A stretch of 13,998 nt of DNA from JBKHBQ01 sp046542305 (GCA_046542305.1 JBKHBQ010000087.1:1-13998); one strand, 5' to 3'. Shown: positions 1-8,295, counted from the stretch's first letter. The notes: generated by a model from the letters alone, not told the origin. Numbers and translations are program-made.

Positions 1-22
1 GCTGGATTCGAGGAATTCGCTT

Positions 23-277
23 TTAGGGTACAATTAATTCCTGCTCAATAACTAGCATGGTATCATCAAATGAATAATCTGCACCTTTTACGCTCCACAG
101 AAACATCTTAATTTTGCTATCTGCTTTGTATTCAGCAAAATTAATACTACATACATGGGAAATCACACTCCAATCTTCAGCACCGATTTGACCGGTCAAG
201 TTAAAGTTTTCAGATTTTTCTATTCCGTTTTCGATTATCGACCAAAACAATAAATTGATAAACAGTAAAACATACAC
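23..277 (-). CDS. orphan beta-sandwich-like fragment, possible gene remnant
   Basis: This 84-residue reading frame opens with GTG and has no in-frame ATG; an in-frame stop lies only a few codons upstream. There is no clear signal peptide. The body (about residues 12-78) alternates hydrophobic and polar residues. Phrases such as EDWSVISHV and KMFLWSVKGADYSFDD resemble the last strands of carbohydrate-binding-like beta-sandwich domains found at the ends of larger Bacteroidota proteins, where a 'W...DD' ending is common. The upstream part of such a protein is missing, because murF-alr ends 43 bases away. I therefore read it as a degraded 3' remnant or a doubtful small gene. The domain likeness is from memory of the family pattern, not a search. 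Confidence 0.35.
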   Translation of the reverse strand: MYVLLFINLLFWSIIENGIEKSENFNLTGQIGAEDWSVISHVCSINFAEYKADSKIKMFLWSVKGADYSFDDTMLVIEQELIVP

Positions 278-320
278 TTGAAGTTTTCATTTATCAAGTT
301 ATTATTTTTCATTTTATAAA

Positions 321-2819
321 TTATTCATGAAAATAAACCCTCTTCACCCTTCGTGAAACGCTGGTAAGGATTTCGTAGGGGATGGTGCCCATTTCGGCGG
401 CCAGTTGGTTGATGCTGCGTTCGGCGCCAAAAATCAGCACATCGTCGCCTTCTTTTACATCCAGCCCTGTAACATCCACCATGCACATGTCCATGCATAC
501 ATGTCCGATTACCGGAACGAGTTTTTCCTTTACCATCAGATGCCCTTTGCCATTGCTGATGCTGCGGCTTAATCCGTCGGCATAGCCAATGGGGATGGTG
601 GCCAGCAGCATATCGTGTTCTGCTTTTCCGGCGCGTCCATAACCAATGGTTTCGCCTGCCGGTATCCGGCGAAGCTGCGAAATAGTTGAACGGAGCGAAC
701 TGACATTCTGTAGTTCGGATTGCTCCCCTGCAAATGGTGAAATCCCGTAAAGTCCGATTCCAAGCCTTACCATTTCAAAATGGGCATCGGGATAAGCGGT
801 GATACCGGCAGTATTAAGCACATGACGCAGCACCGGATATCCAAGCCTGGAGATCATCCGGCCGGAAATCCATTTGAAGGCTTCGATCTGATGCAGGGTG
901 AAGTCGCGCTCTTCGGGTTCGTCGCTGGATGAGAGATGGGTAAAGATACTCTGCACCCATATCCTGGAGTTGGCCATAACGCGTGTGATCAATTCCTCCA
1001 CTTCGCTTTCTTCGAAACCCAGGCGATGCATTCCGGTATCCAGCTTAAGGTGGATTTTAACAGGCTTGTTTCGGGGAATGATATTTCGCCGGATCGCCCG
1101 CTCAAGCAAATCCAGCACCCTGAAACTATAGATTTCCGGTTCCAGGTTGTAACCAATGATCCCGTCGAAACTTTCTTCGTCAGGGTTCATCACCATAACG
1201 GGCAGCTTATTTCCGGATTTCCGGAGTTCCACACCTTCGTCGGCATAAGCCACCGCCAGATAATCAACCTTGTGAAACTGAAGCATATTGGCAATTTCGA
1301 AACTGCCGCTGCCGTACGAGCTGGCTTTGACCATGACCATCAGCCTGGTTTCAGGCTGCAGTTTCGAGCGGTAATAATTCAGGTTATGGATCAGGGCGTT
1401 GAGATTGATCTCGAGCACCGTTTCGTGGGCTTTTTGCTGCAATGCCTGTCCGATCTGCTCAAATTCAAATATCCTTGCGCCCTTCAGCAGGATGCCCTGG
1501 TTCTGGAAATGTGCAAACGAAAAGGTTTTCAGAAATTCATCGGTGCTTTTAAAAAACTGCCTTTCCATATCGAACTGCTCCGATTGCTTGCTGATGGCAG
1601 GTCCGATCCCAATCAGGCGCTTCACCCCTTTCTGCCGCAGCATTTCGGCAATCTTTCCATAGAGGTAAACATCGCTCTTGCCGCTTTGCAGGATATCCGA
1701 CAGGATCACGGTTTTTTCCTTTTGCTGGCTTTGCTGATTCAGGAAATCCAGTGCGATGGCCAGCGAATTGATGTCGGAGTTGTAACTGTCGTTGATGATG
1801 GTGCAGTTGTTGATCCCTTCAATGAGTTCCAGGCGCATGGCGATGGGTGTGAGCAACGGCATGCGTCCGGCAATTACCGGCTGTTCGTACCCGAAATGCA
1901 GCAAGGTGGCCCAGCAGTGAATGGCATTTTCTACGGAGGCCTCATCACTGAAAGGGATTTCGATGGCAATTTCCGCGTATTTGTAAATGCCACAGATTTT
2001 TGTCCGGTGTTTATCTTCCCTAATTACGCCCGTAATTTTCAGGTCGGCAGCCTGTTTGCGACTCCAGGTAAACGGCCGGATGCTCTGGAGGATTTCCGAA
2101 CGGATGATCACTTCCTGAATTTCGGTATGATCGAGGCAGTAAACCAACGTATTCACCTTGGTAAACAGCTTTAATTTTTCGCCGACTTTCTGCTGCCGGT
2201 TGATAAAATTCTCGCTGTGCGCTTCACCGATATTGGTGAAAATACCCACCGTCGGGTTGATCATTTTCTGCAGTCGTCCCATTTCCTCAGGCTCCGAAAT
2301 TCCGGCTTCGAAAATTGCCAACTGGTAATCCTTTTCCATTTGCCAGATTGAAAGCGGAACGCCGATCTGCGAGTTATAGCTTTTGGGGCTTCGGATCACG
2401 CGCCTGTCGGGCGAAGTTAGCTGGTAGAGCCATTCTTTGATAATGGTTTTGCCGTTGCTTCCGGTGATGCCGATCACGGGAATGTTGAATTTGCGCCTGT
2501 AAACAGCAGCCAGCGCCTGAAGCGCGTCGAGCGTTTTGGCTACGAGGATAAAATTCGCCCCGGGAAAAGCCTGAAAATCGAGGTTGGGATTGGATATGAC
2601 GAAATTTCGCAGTCCCTTCTGATAGAGTTCGCCGACGTATTTGTGCCCGTCGTTGCGTTTGCTGATGAGGGCGAAAAACAGGGTATGCTCTGCCTTAAAC
2701 AAGCGCCGGCTGTCGATCAGGATATCGTTCACCGGAACATCCTCCGGCGGCCGGCCCGAAATAAATTCACCTTTTACAACATCTGCAATTTCCCAAATAC
2801 CGAATTTCTGTGTCAGCAT
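321..2819 (-). CDS. murF-alr: bifunctional UDP-MurNAc-tripeptide:D-Ala-D-Ala ligase (MurF) / alanine racemase (Alr)
   Basis: This 832-residue cytoplasmic protein fuses two peptidoglycan precursor enzymes. Residues 1 to about 465 are MurF, which adds D-Ala-D-Ala to UDP-MurNAc-tripeptide using ATP. The ATP loop GITGSNGKT is at 117-125, followed by KSYNSQIGVPLS near 146, NIGEAH near 196 and NDSYNS near 344. Residues 466 to the end are a fold-III, PLP-dependent alanine racemase. The PLP lysine is K498 in MVKASSYGSGS, the likely catalytic tyrosine is Y727 in IGYGRAG, and IPIGYADG and GHVCMDMCMVDV follow. The frame is open further upstream, but the ATG at 2819 begins the conserved MurF N-terminus and avoids overlap with pdxA, whose stop is 50 bases upstream. 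No TAnnTTTG element lies in that gap, so transcription probably comes from the pdxA promoter. The fusion is known across Bacteroidota and all key motifs look intact. Confidence 0.95.
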   Translation of the reverse strand: MLTQKFGIWEIADVVKGEFISGRPPEDVPVNDILIDSRRLFKAEHTLFFALISKRNDGHKYVGELYQKGLRNFVISNPNLDFQAFPGANFILVAKTLDALQALAAVYRRKFNIPVIGITGSNGKTIIKEWLYQLTSPDRRVIRSPKSYNSQIGVPLSIWQMEKDYQLAIFEAGISEPEEMGRLQKMINPTVGIFTNIGEAHSENFINRQQKVGEKLKLFTKVNTLVYCLDHTEIQEVIIRSEILQSIRPFTWSRKQAADLKITGVIREDKHRTKICGIYKYAEIAIEIPFSDEASVENAIHCWATLLHFGYEQPVIAGRMPLLTPIAMRLELIEGINNCTIINDSYNSDINSLAIALDFLNQQSQQKEKTVILSDILQSGKSDVYLYGKIAEMLRQKGVKRLIGIGPAISKQSEQFDMERQFFKSTDEFLKTFSFAHFQNQGILLKGARIFEFEQIGQALQQKAHETVLEINLNALIHNLNYYRSKLQPETRLMVMVKASSYGSGSFEIANMLQFHKVDYLAVAYADEGVELRKSGNKLPVMVMNPDEESFDGIIGYNLEPEIYSFRVLDLLERAIRRNIIPRNKPVKIHLKLDTGMHRLGFEESEVEELITRVMANSRIWVQSIFTHLSSSDEPEERDFTLHQIEAFKWISGRMISRLGYPVLRHVLNTAGITAYPDAHFEMVRLGIGLYGISPFAGEQSELQNVSSLRSTISQLRRIPAGETIGYGRAGKAEHDMLLATIPIGYADGLSRSISNGKGHLMVKEKLVPVIGHVCMDMCMVDVTGLDVKEGDDVLIFGAERSINQLAAEMGTIPYEILTSVSRRVKRVYFHE

Positions 2820-2869
2820 AAATCTGGTTGTGTATTGTATATTATTCCCGGAGTGAAAAGCGCGGCAAA

Positions 2870-3991
2870 TTACCTGTTGTGTCTGCCATTCCAAGCATTT
2901 TGTCCGTTTCCGTTATACTCGTCCTCTTCATCATCGGTTTGCATGGGGTTGCTGGTGATTTCATCAAAGATCTGCCTGTTTCTGTAGATATCGCATGCCA
3001 GGTACACCGCCGAGAGCATGGATCCCGGGTCGGCCAAATCCTTTCCTGCAATGTCGTAAGCCGTGCCATGGGCCGGCGATGTTCGGATCACAGGCAGGCC
3101 GGCGGTATAGTTCACGCCGCTTTCGAAGGCGAGGGTTTTGAATGGCAACATGCCCTGATCATGATAAATGGCCAGGATGCCGTCGAATTTCCTGTAATTG
3201 GAGGTGCCAAAAAACCCATCGGCAGGATAGGGCCCGTATACCAGCAGTTCCTCATCAAAGGCTTTTTTTATGGCAGGAATAATCACCGTCTGCTCTTCCT
3301 TTCCCAGCAGCCCGTTGTCGCCGGCATGAGGATTCAGACCAAGGACGGCGATCCGTGGCCTTTGGATGCCAAAATCGCGCCTGAGCGAATCGTCCATAAT
3401 ATGGATTTTGCGCAGAATAAGATCTTCATTTAAGGCATCGGGGACTTCGCGCAGGGGAATATGGCCTGTAATCACGCCGATTCGCAGGCTTCCGCTGACC
3501 ATCAGCATCAGGTAGTCCGATACATGATAGCGGTTGGCGAAAAATTCGGTATGTCCGGGGAAGGAGAACTCCCGGGACTGGATGTTCTTTTTATTGATGG
3601 GCGCCGTAACGATGGCATCGATCTCGTCGCGTTCGATGGCTTCCACGGCAGCTTTCAACGACAGGTACGCCATTTCGCCGCCGATTTCCGTGGCCGTTCC
3701 CAGGTCGATCTTCACATCACGCTCGTCGATATTGAGGATGTTGGGCCTGCGCGGATTGGCAGCATCCGCCTTTTTGATCAGATTAAAATTGAATTCCTTC
3801 AGCCCAAGGGTTTTCCTGTGGTATGACGCCACCTTGGAGTGGCCAAAAACAATGGGGGTGATCAGTTCGTTGATCTTGCTGTCGATTAGTGTTTTGATGA
3901 TGATTTCGTACCCGATTCCATTCACATCGCCGTGGGTAAACCCGATGCGAACCTGTTCGTTATCATTCACCGCAGTCGTATCGTTATTCAT
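2870..3991 (-). CDS. pdxA: 4-hydroxythreonine-4-phosphate dehydrogenase PdxA
   Basis: PdxA oxidises 4-phosphooxy-threonine with NAD in the DXP-dependent route to pyridoxal phosphate; PdxJ uses its product. The 373-residue length fits the family with a slightly long C-terminus. Visible motifs are GDVNGIGYE (21-29, the Bacteroidota form of GDPAGIGPE), substrate-binding PGHTE (H147-T148), and the three metal-ligand histidines H177 (TGHIPL), H222 (LNPHAGD) and H277 (IYHDQG), then SPAHGTAYDIAG near 305-316. The last 25 or so residues are acidic and then Asn/Gly-rich, and look disordered. The frame is open to 4045, but I chose the ATG at 3991 because a TAnnTTTG promoter element sits at 4008-4015, which leaves a leader of only some 10 bases. 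murF-alr follows 50 bases downstream, probably on the same transcript. Confidence 0.95.
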   Translation of the reverse strand: MNNDTTAVNDNEQVRIGFTHGDVNGIGYEIIIKTLIDSKINELITPIVFGHSKVASYHRKTLGLKEFNFNLIKKADAANPRRPNILNIDERDVKIDLGTATEIGGEMAYLSLKAAVEAIERDEIDAIVTAPINKKNIQSREFSFPGHTEFFANRYHVSDYLMLMVSGSLRIGVITGHIPLREVPDALNEDLILRKIHIMDDSLRRDFGIQRPRIAVLGLNPHAGDNGLLGKEEQTVIIPAIKKAFDEELLVYGPYPADGFFGTSNYRKFDGILAIYHDQGMLPFKTLAFESGVNYTAGLPVIRTSPAHGTAYDIAGKDLADPGSMLSAVYLACDIYRNRQIFDEITSNPMQTDDEEDEYNGNGQNAWNGRHNR

Positions 3992-4007
3992 GTGTCCAGT
4001 TTTTTTG

Positions 4008-4015
4008 CAAATATA
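4008..4015 (-). promoter_or_regulatory. Bacteroidota -7 promoter element for pdxA
   Basis: On the minus strand this reads TATATTTG, a full match to the TAnnTTTG -7 consensus of the Bacteroidota primary sigma factor. It ends 16 bases before the chosen ATG of pdxA. A weak -33 candidate (TTTC) lies about 18 bases upstream. The position decides the start codon, since the upstream extension of the frame would begin before the promoter. Confidence 0.65.
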
Positions 4016-4062
4016 AACGAAAACAGCACACGGGAAAGAAATCATGAATTGTGTGGCGATGA

Positions 4063-4674
4063 TCAGAAATTGGGAATCTTTACCGCAAATTGCCGGTTGC
4101 CATTCCGCACCTGGAGAATGAGAAGCTGCCGCGGATAATAGAAAAGGGGAATTCCGATATTTGAAGCTTTTACCGAGCCACTGAGCAGGACGGTTCCGTT
4201 GAGGCTCAGCAACTGATAATCCACATCGTTTTGCATAGGATTATCGAAATTAACCACGGCCCGCCTGGCAGCGTGATCGATCTGGAGATTGAAACCCTCC
4301 TTGTTGAGTGGAACATAGGTTATGCTTACCGGCGTAGAATAGCCCTGGGTACCCAGTTCAAGGCGGTAATAGCCCGTTTGAAATTCCAGGGGTTCTTCAT
4401 CCACGAATATGTATGGAATATCCGCATCCGGCGAACCGCACACGCCATCGATCTCTCCGATGGTGGTGAAAAAGCTTCCGGCGGCGGACCGTTGTATGCG
4501 GATGCCCTCGCAGGTATTGCCGCCGGTAATGATCCAGTTGAGGCGCACATAATCATCTATGACCTGCCCCTGAAATACACGCAGGATGGGGTGTGGCGAC
4601 TGTGCAGCAACCATAAATGGCATGGCCAGCAGTGCAGCCACAATAAACATATGCCGGAAGTTGAATGTGTTCAC
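4063..4674 (-). CDS. small secreted FN3-like protein with probable T9SS sorting domain
   Basis: This 203-residue protein has a signal peptide whose hydrophobic core is FIVAALLAMPFMVAA, with likely cleavage near residue 25. I chose the GTG at 4674 because it gives the signal peptide a basic residue (MNTFNFRHMF). The ATG at 4650 is the alternative and would remove eight residues. Residues about 28-120 form one fibronectin-III-like beta sandwich (VRLNWII, IRIQRS, GYYRLEL) with two cysteines, C55 and C79, that could pair. Residues about 126-203 resemble a degenerate T9SS type A sorting domain (VDYQLLSLNGTVLLSG, ending QFAVKIPNF). The gene starts 61 bases after the C10 peptidase stop, with no terminator or TAnnTTTG element evident in the gap, so the two are probably co-transcribed. 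Its function is not known to me; a partner or inhibitor of the peptidase is only a guess. Confidence 0.72.
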   Translation of the reverse strand: MNTFNFRHMFIVAALLAMPFMVAAQSPHPILRVFQGQVIDDYVRLNWIITGGNTCEGIRIQRSAAGSFFTTIGEIDGVCGSPDADIPYIFVDEEPLEFQTGYYRLELGTQGYSTPVSITYVPLNKEGFNLQIDHAARRAVVNFDNPMQNDVDYQLLSLNGTVLLSGSVKASNIGIPLFYYPRQLLILQVRNGNRQFAVKIPNF

Positions 4675-4735
4675 ACTTCTAAAACAAGCTTTGCCTGCAA
4701 AATGTTGTGTAAACCCGCCAAATGAGCTAAAAAGG

Positions 4736-6178
4736 TCAGGGCATAATTTTTTCTTTGGCAACAATCAACCTGCCATCCAAAGCCGTGATCAGGAGAATCT
4801 GACGATGAATCCGGGGCAGGCTGAACCTGCACGTGGTTCCATCAACATGCTGAGGCTCCAGGCTATACATGAGCCTGCCGTGAATATCGTACACCTTAAG
4901 AACCGGATCGTGAACCGGCGAGCTACTCATTACCGAAACCTCATTAAGCTGAGGGTGATACTTAATTTTTCCATCCGGTTTTGAAGCGGAGGCAGGTACT
5001 CCCACATGCGGGTTAATTCCTTTGATATCCATCACAATACCTTCGATCACGGTAAGGTTGTATGGTGCAGACGTGGGCGGCATAGTATACCAACCGTTTG
5101 ACGATCCGCCCCAGCCGAAATTGAAGTGGTAAAATTCGTCGGTATTGTACCCGTCAACCACTACATTATGTCCCACGGTTCCGCCCGGATCCACCAGCCC
5201 CAGATGCGCCGGCCAGCCGTTTTTGATATTTTCGGCCAAGTCGGCGCAAAGCGATGTGTCAGAATCGTAAACCAGCCGCGATTCTTCAAAACCGAATCGC
5301 TGATAGGCATCAATGGCCTGTTCGATGCCCCAGGTGCCGGAAACCGAAGAACTGTATACCTGCTTCAGTGCCGTTCCACAGGCAAAAGTGAGCGCAGCCT
5401 TCTGGAGATTATTCAGGGGTTTTTGTTCCAGGTAATTATTCTGAATGGTATCCAGGTAAAGGTTCAGGCTGTCAAACGCCGGAAATCCATGGTCCTGCCA
5501 ATCATCATCGATCCAGAAATGGTTGCCCGCGTAATTATGGTAATAATCATCGTCATCGGAAAACTGCACTGCCTTTATCTCCATCAAACAATTCAGCACC
5601 TGGGCCATGGCCACGGCAGGGCACCCTGCATAGCTTCGCTGGTGGGTATTGCCGTCGATGGGGCACATCAGGTTGTAGGGTGCACTCTGCGTCCAGTTGG
5701 TAAAGAGCCATCCGCCGGTGGGTGTGGTACCTTCGGGGGGCCATTGCTCGAATCGTGCCGGCTGGCTGCCCGTGAGGTACGACTGCCACTCGCCGGCAAT
5801 TTCCTGCGGTACTTCCGGCAGCCCTCCGGCATGTTGCAACCGCAGTGACAAATCCTTCCGCAAGAGCATGGTAAAGGTTTCGAATTCCGTTCCACCTGTA
5901 TGCCAACGGCTCTCGAACGAATATGCCAGCACAGGCCTCATATTGCGGGATGCACTGATCAGCACAAAGCCTTGCGGCTGCAGATGAGCAATCCATGCCA
6001 GATTTTGATCATGATGGCTGAATTCCTCGACGGCATCGACAGCATACCCGTTGTTGTGCCGTTCCAGAAAGTTGTGGGCAACCAGGGCTGCAGTTTCACG
6101 ATCGCAAGGCTGTGCAAACAAAGATGTTGCATGAGTGAACGCTCCAATGAACAGGAGCAAAGAGAGGTATTTTTTCAT
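4736..6178 (-). CDS. secreted C10 family (streptopain-like) cysteine peptidase with T9SS-type C-terminus
   Basis: This 480-residue protein starts with a clear signal peptide (MKKYLSLLLFIGAFTHATSLFA). Residues about 25-140 match the Spi/propeptide part that keeps C10 zymogens inactive, including GFVLISASRNMRPVLAYS. The catalytic domain spans about 155-390. The nucleophile is C186 in YAGCPAVAMAQ, the catalytic histidine is H337 in VGHNVVVDGY, and HFNFGWGG (351-358) supplies the conserved Asn/Trp. Residues about 405-480 look like a T9SS type A sorting domain (VLKVYDIHGRLMYSLEP), so the product is probably exported across both membranes. The substrate is unknown; family members degrade host or environmental proteins. 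A TAnnTTTG element and an inverted repeat stand directly before the start codon. The small secreted protein at 4063-4674 follows. Confidence 0.93.
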   Translation of the reverse strand: MKKYLSLLLFIGAFTHATSLFAQPCDRETAALVAHNFLERHNNGYAVDAVEEFSHHDQNLAWIAHLQPQGFVLISASRNMRPVLAYSFESRWHTGGTEFETFTMLLRKDLSLRLQHAGGLPEVPQEIAGEWQSYLTGSQPARFEQWPPEGTTPTGGWLFTNWTQSAPYNLMCPIDGNTHQRSYAGCPAVAMAQVLNCLMEIKAVQFSDDDDYYHNYAGNHFWIDDDWQDHGFPAFDSLNLYLDTIQNNYLEQKPLNNLQKAALTFACGTALKQVYSSSVSGTWGIEQAIDAYQRFGFEESRLVYDSDTSLCADLAENIKNGWPAHLGLVDPGGTVGHNVVVDGYNTDEFYHFNFGWGGSSNGWYTMPPTSAPYNLTVIEGIVMDIKGINPHVGVPASASKPDGKIKYHPQLNEVSVMSSSPVHDPVLKVYDIHGRLMYSLEPQHVDGTTCRFSLPRIHRQILLITALDGRLIVAKEKIMP

Positions 6179-6179
6179 T

Positions 6180-6204
6180 GTGACTCAGTTTTTTTGTGAG
6201 CCAC
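6180..6204. repeat. 8-base inverted repeat over the predicted transcription start of the C10 peptidase gene
   Basis: On the plus strand GTGACTCA (6180-6187) faces TGAGCCAC (6197-6204) across a 9-base T-rich spacer. Seven of eight positions pair perfectly and the eighth is G-T on the minus strand. It starts one base from the ATG and its far end touches the -7 element, so it could be an operator, or an RNA hairpin if transcription begins early enough. Confidence 0.5.
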
Positions 6205-6211
6205 AAAAATA
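6204..6211 (-). promoter_or_regulatory. Bacteroidota -7 promoter element for the first C10 peptidase
   Basis: The minus strand reads TATTTTTG, matching TAnnTTTG, 25 bases before the ATG. No convincing -33 TTTG is seen at the usual distance. The surrounding gap (6212-6260) is very AT-rich and also follows the aminopeptidase stop; I see no clear terminator hairpin there. Confidence 0.55.
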
Positions 6212-6260
6212 TAACACATCTCTATAAATTAAGATAGAAGCAAAAAATATATGAAAAAAA

Positions 6261-7709
6261 TCAGGATCTCTCCGTCAGATATCGTTCGGCAAATGCGTAA
6301 AGCAGCCTCACACCAAAGCCGGTACCACCCTGATTGCGATAGCTGTCGCGCTTTTCGTTAAAAGCCACGCCGGCAATATCGAGATGGATGAACGGATAAT
6401 CGGTAAATTTCTCAAGAAACTTTCCGGCGGTGATCATTCCGGCCTCGGCAGGCCCGGTATTCTTCAGGTCGGCAATGTCTGATTTCATCAGCTCTCCATA
6501 TTCATCCCAGAACGGGAATTCTACCACACGCTCATATACGGCGTCGCCGGCGCATTTCAACTTTTCCATGGCTTCGGCAGCACCGGCATGCATGGCTGCC
6601 AGCCCGTACTTTCCGATGGCGCGCTGGGCAGACCCGGTAAGGGTGGCGGCATCAATCACCAGTTGGGGCTCGTATTTTTTTGCATAGCTGAGGGCATCTG
6701 CCAGAATCATGCGTCCTTCGGCATCCGTATTGATCACCTCCACGGTCATGCCGTTGTACATCCTGATCACATCTCCCGAGGCATAGGCGTTTCCGTTGAG
6801 CCGGTTGTCGGTGGCAGGGATCAGTGCGATCACATATAGCGGAAGTTTGCTACGCGCGATGGCATAAATGGTAGAAGCCATCACGGCGGCGCCTGCCATA
6901 TCCTGCTTCATATTTTCCATATACGAGCCGGTCTTCAGGTTAAGCCCGCCGGTATCGTACACCACGCCTTTTCCCACAAGGATCAGCGGTTTTTCGTTCG
7001 CCGCATTTCCGGGCTTATATTCCAGGATGGTGAAAGTCGGGGGATCGATGCTGCCCTTGTTCACCGCCAGCAGCCCGCCCATTTTCAGGCTTTCGATTTT
7101 CTTCTTATTGAACACCTCCGCTTTAATGCCGGCGTCCGCTGCCATTTGCGTGATGGTTTCCGAAAGCTTCTCCGCGTTCATATACATCACCGGCTCATTC
7201 ACCATATTTCTGGCGTGGCATACAGCCTCCAAAAGCACGTTAAGCCGTTCAGCATCTTCCTTTCGGATATCGCTTCCGTGTATCAGCAGGGTTTTCAGGC
7301 TGTTTTGCTTGTCTTCTTTGTCTTTAAAATATTTTATAAACTGGTAATTCGCAAGCCCCGCACCTTCGGCCATTGCCAGTAATCGGGCGGTGTCGGTTCC
7401 AAAACCTGTCAGGGTTACCTCCTCCAGTTTCTGCCGGTTCAGTTCCTGCTGCAGGTGATCGCCAAATTTGCGACAGGCTTCGAGGCTTTTGTGAATTTCT
7501 TTCTCCTGTTTTAAGATGTACACAAATAGCTGATGGGAAAAACGGTTGAAGGAAAAGCGGTCGATTTTGTGATCGGTGTGCTGTTTGGATATGTAGTCGA
7601 TTTCCTCACGGGTCAGGTGACCTTCCTGCAGCACATCCACACCGGATGCGAGGATGGCCAGGTTCGATTTTTCCTTTATCTGCGAAGTAATTTTAATTTC
7701 GGTTGTCAT
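6261..7709 (-). CDS. M17 family leucyl aminopeptidase
   Basis: This 482-residue cytoplasmic metallo-exopeptidase removes N-terminal residues from peptides, with two metal ions per subunit and usually as a hexamer. The N-terminal half (1 to about 150) is the variable macro-like domain. The catalytic half has the family's ligands in order: K247 and D252 in GKGVVYDTGG, K259, D270 in MKQDMAGAA, and D329, E331 and R333 in the signature NTDAEGR. The loop YDTGG replaces the more usual FDSGG, a mild variation that keeps the aspartate. No signal peptide is present. The ATG at 7709 is preceded by an A-rich tract and by a TAnnTTTG element 36 bases upstream, so the gene probably has its own promoter. Its role is most likely general peptide turnover. 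Confidence 0.94.
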   Translation of the reverse strand: MTTEIKITSQIKEKSNLAILASGVDVLQEGHLTREEIDYISKQHTDHKIDRFSFNRFSHQLFVYILKQEKEIHKSLEACRKFGDHLQQELNRQKLEEVTLTGFGTDTARLLAMAEGAGLANYQFIKYFKDKEDKQNSLKTLLIHGSDIRKEDAERLNVLLEAVCHARNMVNEPVMYMNAEKLSETITQMAADAGIKAEVFNKKKIESLKMGGLLAVNKGSIDPPTFTILEYKPGNAANEKPLILVGKGVVYDTGGLNLKTGSYMENMKQDMAGAAVMASTIYAIARSKLPLYVIALIPATDNRLNGNAYASGDVIRMYNGMTVEVINTDAEGRMILADALSYAKKYEPQLVIDAATLTGSAQRAIGKYGLAAMHAGAAEAMEKLKCAGDAVYERVVEFPFWDEYGELMKSDIADLKNTGPAEAGMITAGKFLEKFTDYPFIHLDIAGVAFNEKRDSYRNQGGTGFGVRLLYAFAERYLTERS

Positions 7710-7745
7710 GGCATTTCATTTTTTTTTAAAAACCTTCCGTGCCGG

Positions 7746-7753
7746 CAAAGTTA
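7746..7753 (-). promoter_or_regulatory. Bacteroidota -7 promoter element for the aminopeptidase
   Basis: The minus strand reads TAACTTTG, a full TAnnTTTG match, with GTTG as a possible -33 element 17 bases upstream. It separates the aminopeptidase from the DCC gene upstream. Confidence 0.65.
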
Positions 7754-7842
7754 ATTCCTTTAGGATTAAACAACGATTTTGTGCTGCAAGGGTTCAGACC
7801 AAACCAGATAAAATCCCATGATCATATTGCCAAATCCACGGA

Positions 7843-8253
7843 TCACAAAAAGTGTTCGCGCTCATTCTCTGCGGGCCTCATCATTTCCTTCTTCTGGCCA
7901 AACCAGCGATAGCGGTTACGCGCAACGAAATCGTAAGCTGAATCTCTGAATCCGCGGGGAAATATCTTAAAAACAGTAAAAATTCTCCAGCCACCACCGA
8001 GTTTTCCGGCAGCCCTTAGCACCGCATCCGATTTGAAATAGAATCGTTGATCTTCGATCAGCACCACACTTTGAAGGGGTTCGTCCTTGTTTTTTCGCAA
8101 GGTGCGATCGGACATAACATTTTTAGCCGCTTCCGATTGCAGGGGGGCAAAACGGAATCGTTTGCGGTGATCGCGGCGAATGAGCCATCGCACAAATGAA
8201 CTGCATAGATTGCATTTGCCGTCGAACAATATGATGAGTCGTTTTTGTGACAT
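7843..8253 (-). CDS. DCC family thiol-disulfide oxidoreductase-like protein (DUF393)
   Basis: This 136-residue protein has the family hallmark near its start: ILFDGKCNLCSSFVRW, with the DxxCxxC motif D11, C14 and C17. The basic stretch RRDHRKRFRFAPLQS follows, and the usual ending RPAENEREHFL is present. The fold is thioredoxin-like and the CxxC suggests redox activity, but physiological substrates of the family are not established. I chose the ATG at 8253 because it aligns with the conserved start. An in-frame ATG at 8277 would add eight residues and lies 18 bases past the ricT stop. There is no TAnnTTTG element between ricT and this gene, so they are probably co-transcribed. Confidence 0.88.
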   Translation of the reverse strand: MSQKRLIILFDGKCNLCSSFVRWLIRRDHRKRFRFAPLQSEAAKNVMSDRTLRKNKDEPLQSVVLIEDQRFYFKSDAVLRAAGKLGGGWRIFTVFKIFPRGFRDSAYDFVARNRYRWFGQKKEMMRPAENEREHFL

Positions 8254-8295
8254 AAAAAAGGCCTTGACATTTAACATCTGCAAAGCCTAGTTGGT

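Noticed and set aside
936..2174. 412-codon open frame on the plus strand
   Set aside because: It lies wholly antisense to murF-alr, whose motifs are intact. The translated sequence has no recognisable domain and shows the skewed composition expected of a shadow frame.
2820..2894. 25-residue N-terminal extension of murF-alr
   Set aside because: It would overlap the end of pdxA and precede the conserved MurF start; no family member I know carries it.
5126..5848. 240-codon open frame on the plus strand
   Set aside because: It is antisense to the C10 peptidase catalytic region and explained by that gene's codon use; no family resemblance and no promoter element.
7754..7842. Possible terminator hairpin after the DCC gene (ATCC...GGGAT followed by TTTAT)
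   Set aside because: The stem needs a bulge, the loop is about 16 bases and the T run is interrupted; not strong enough to list.
7766..7846. 26-codon minus-strand frame (GTG start, internal MIMGFYLVW) after the DCC gene
   Set aside because: It is too short, overlaps the DCC stop, has no terminator of its own and nothing recognisable; kept only as a note.
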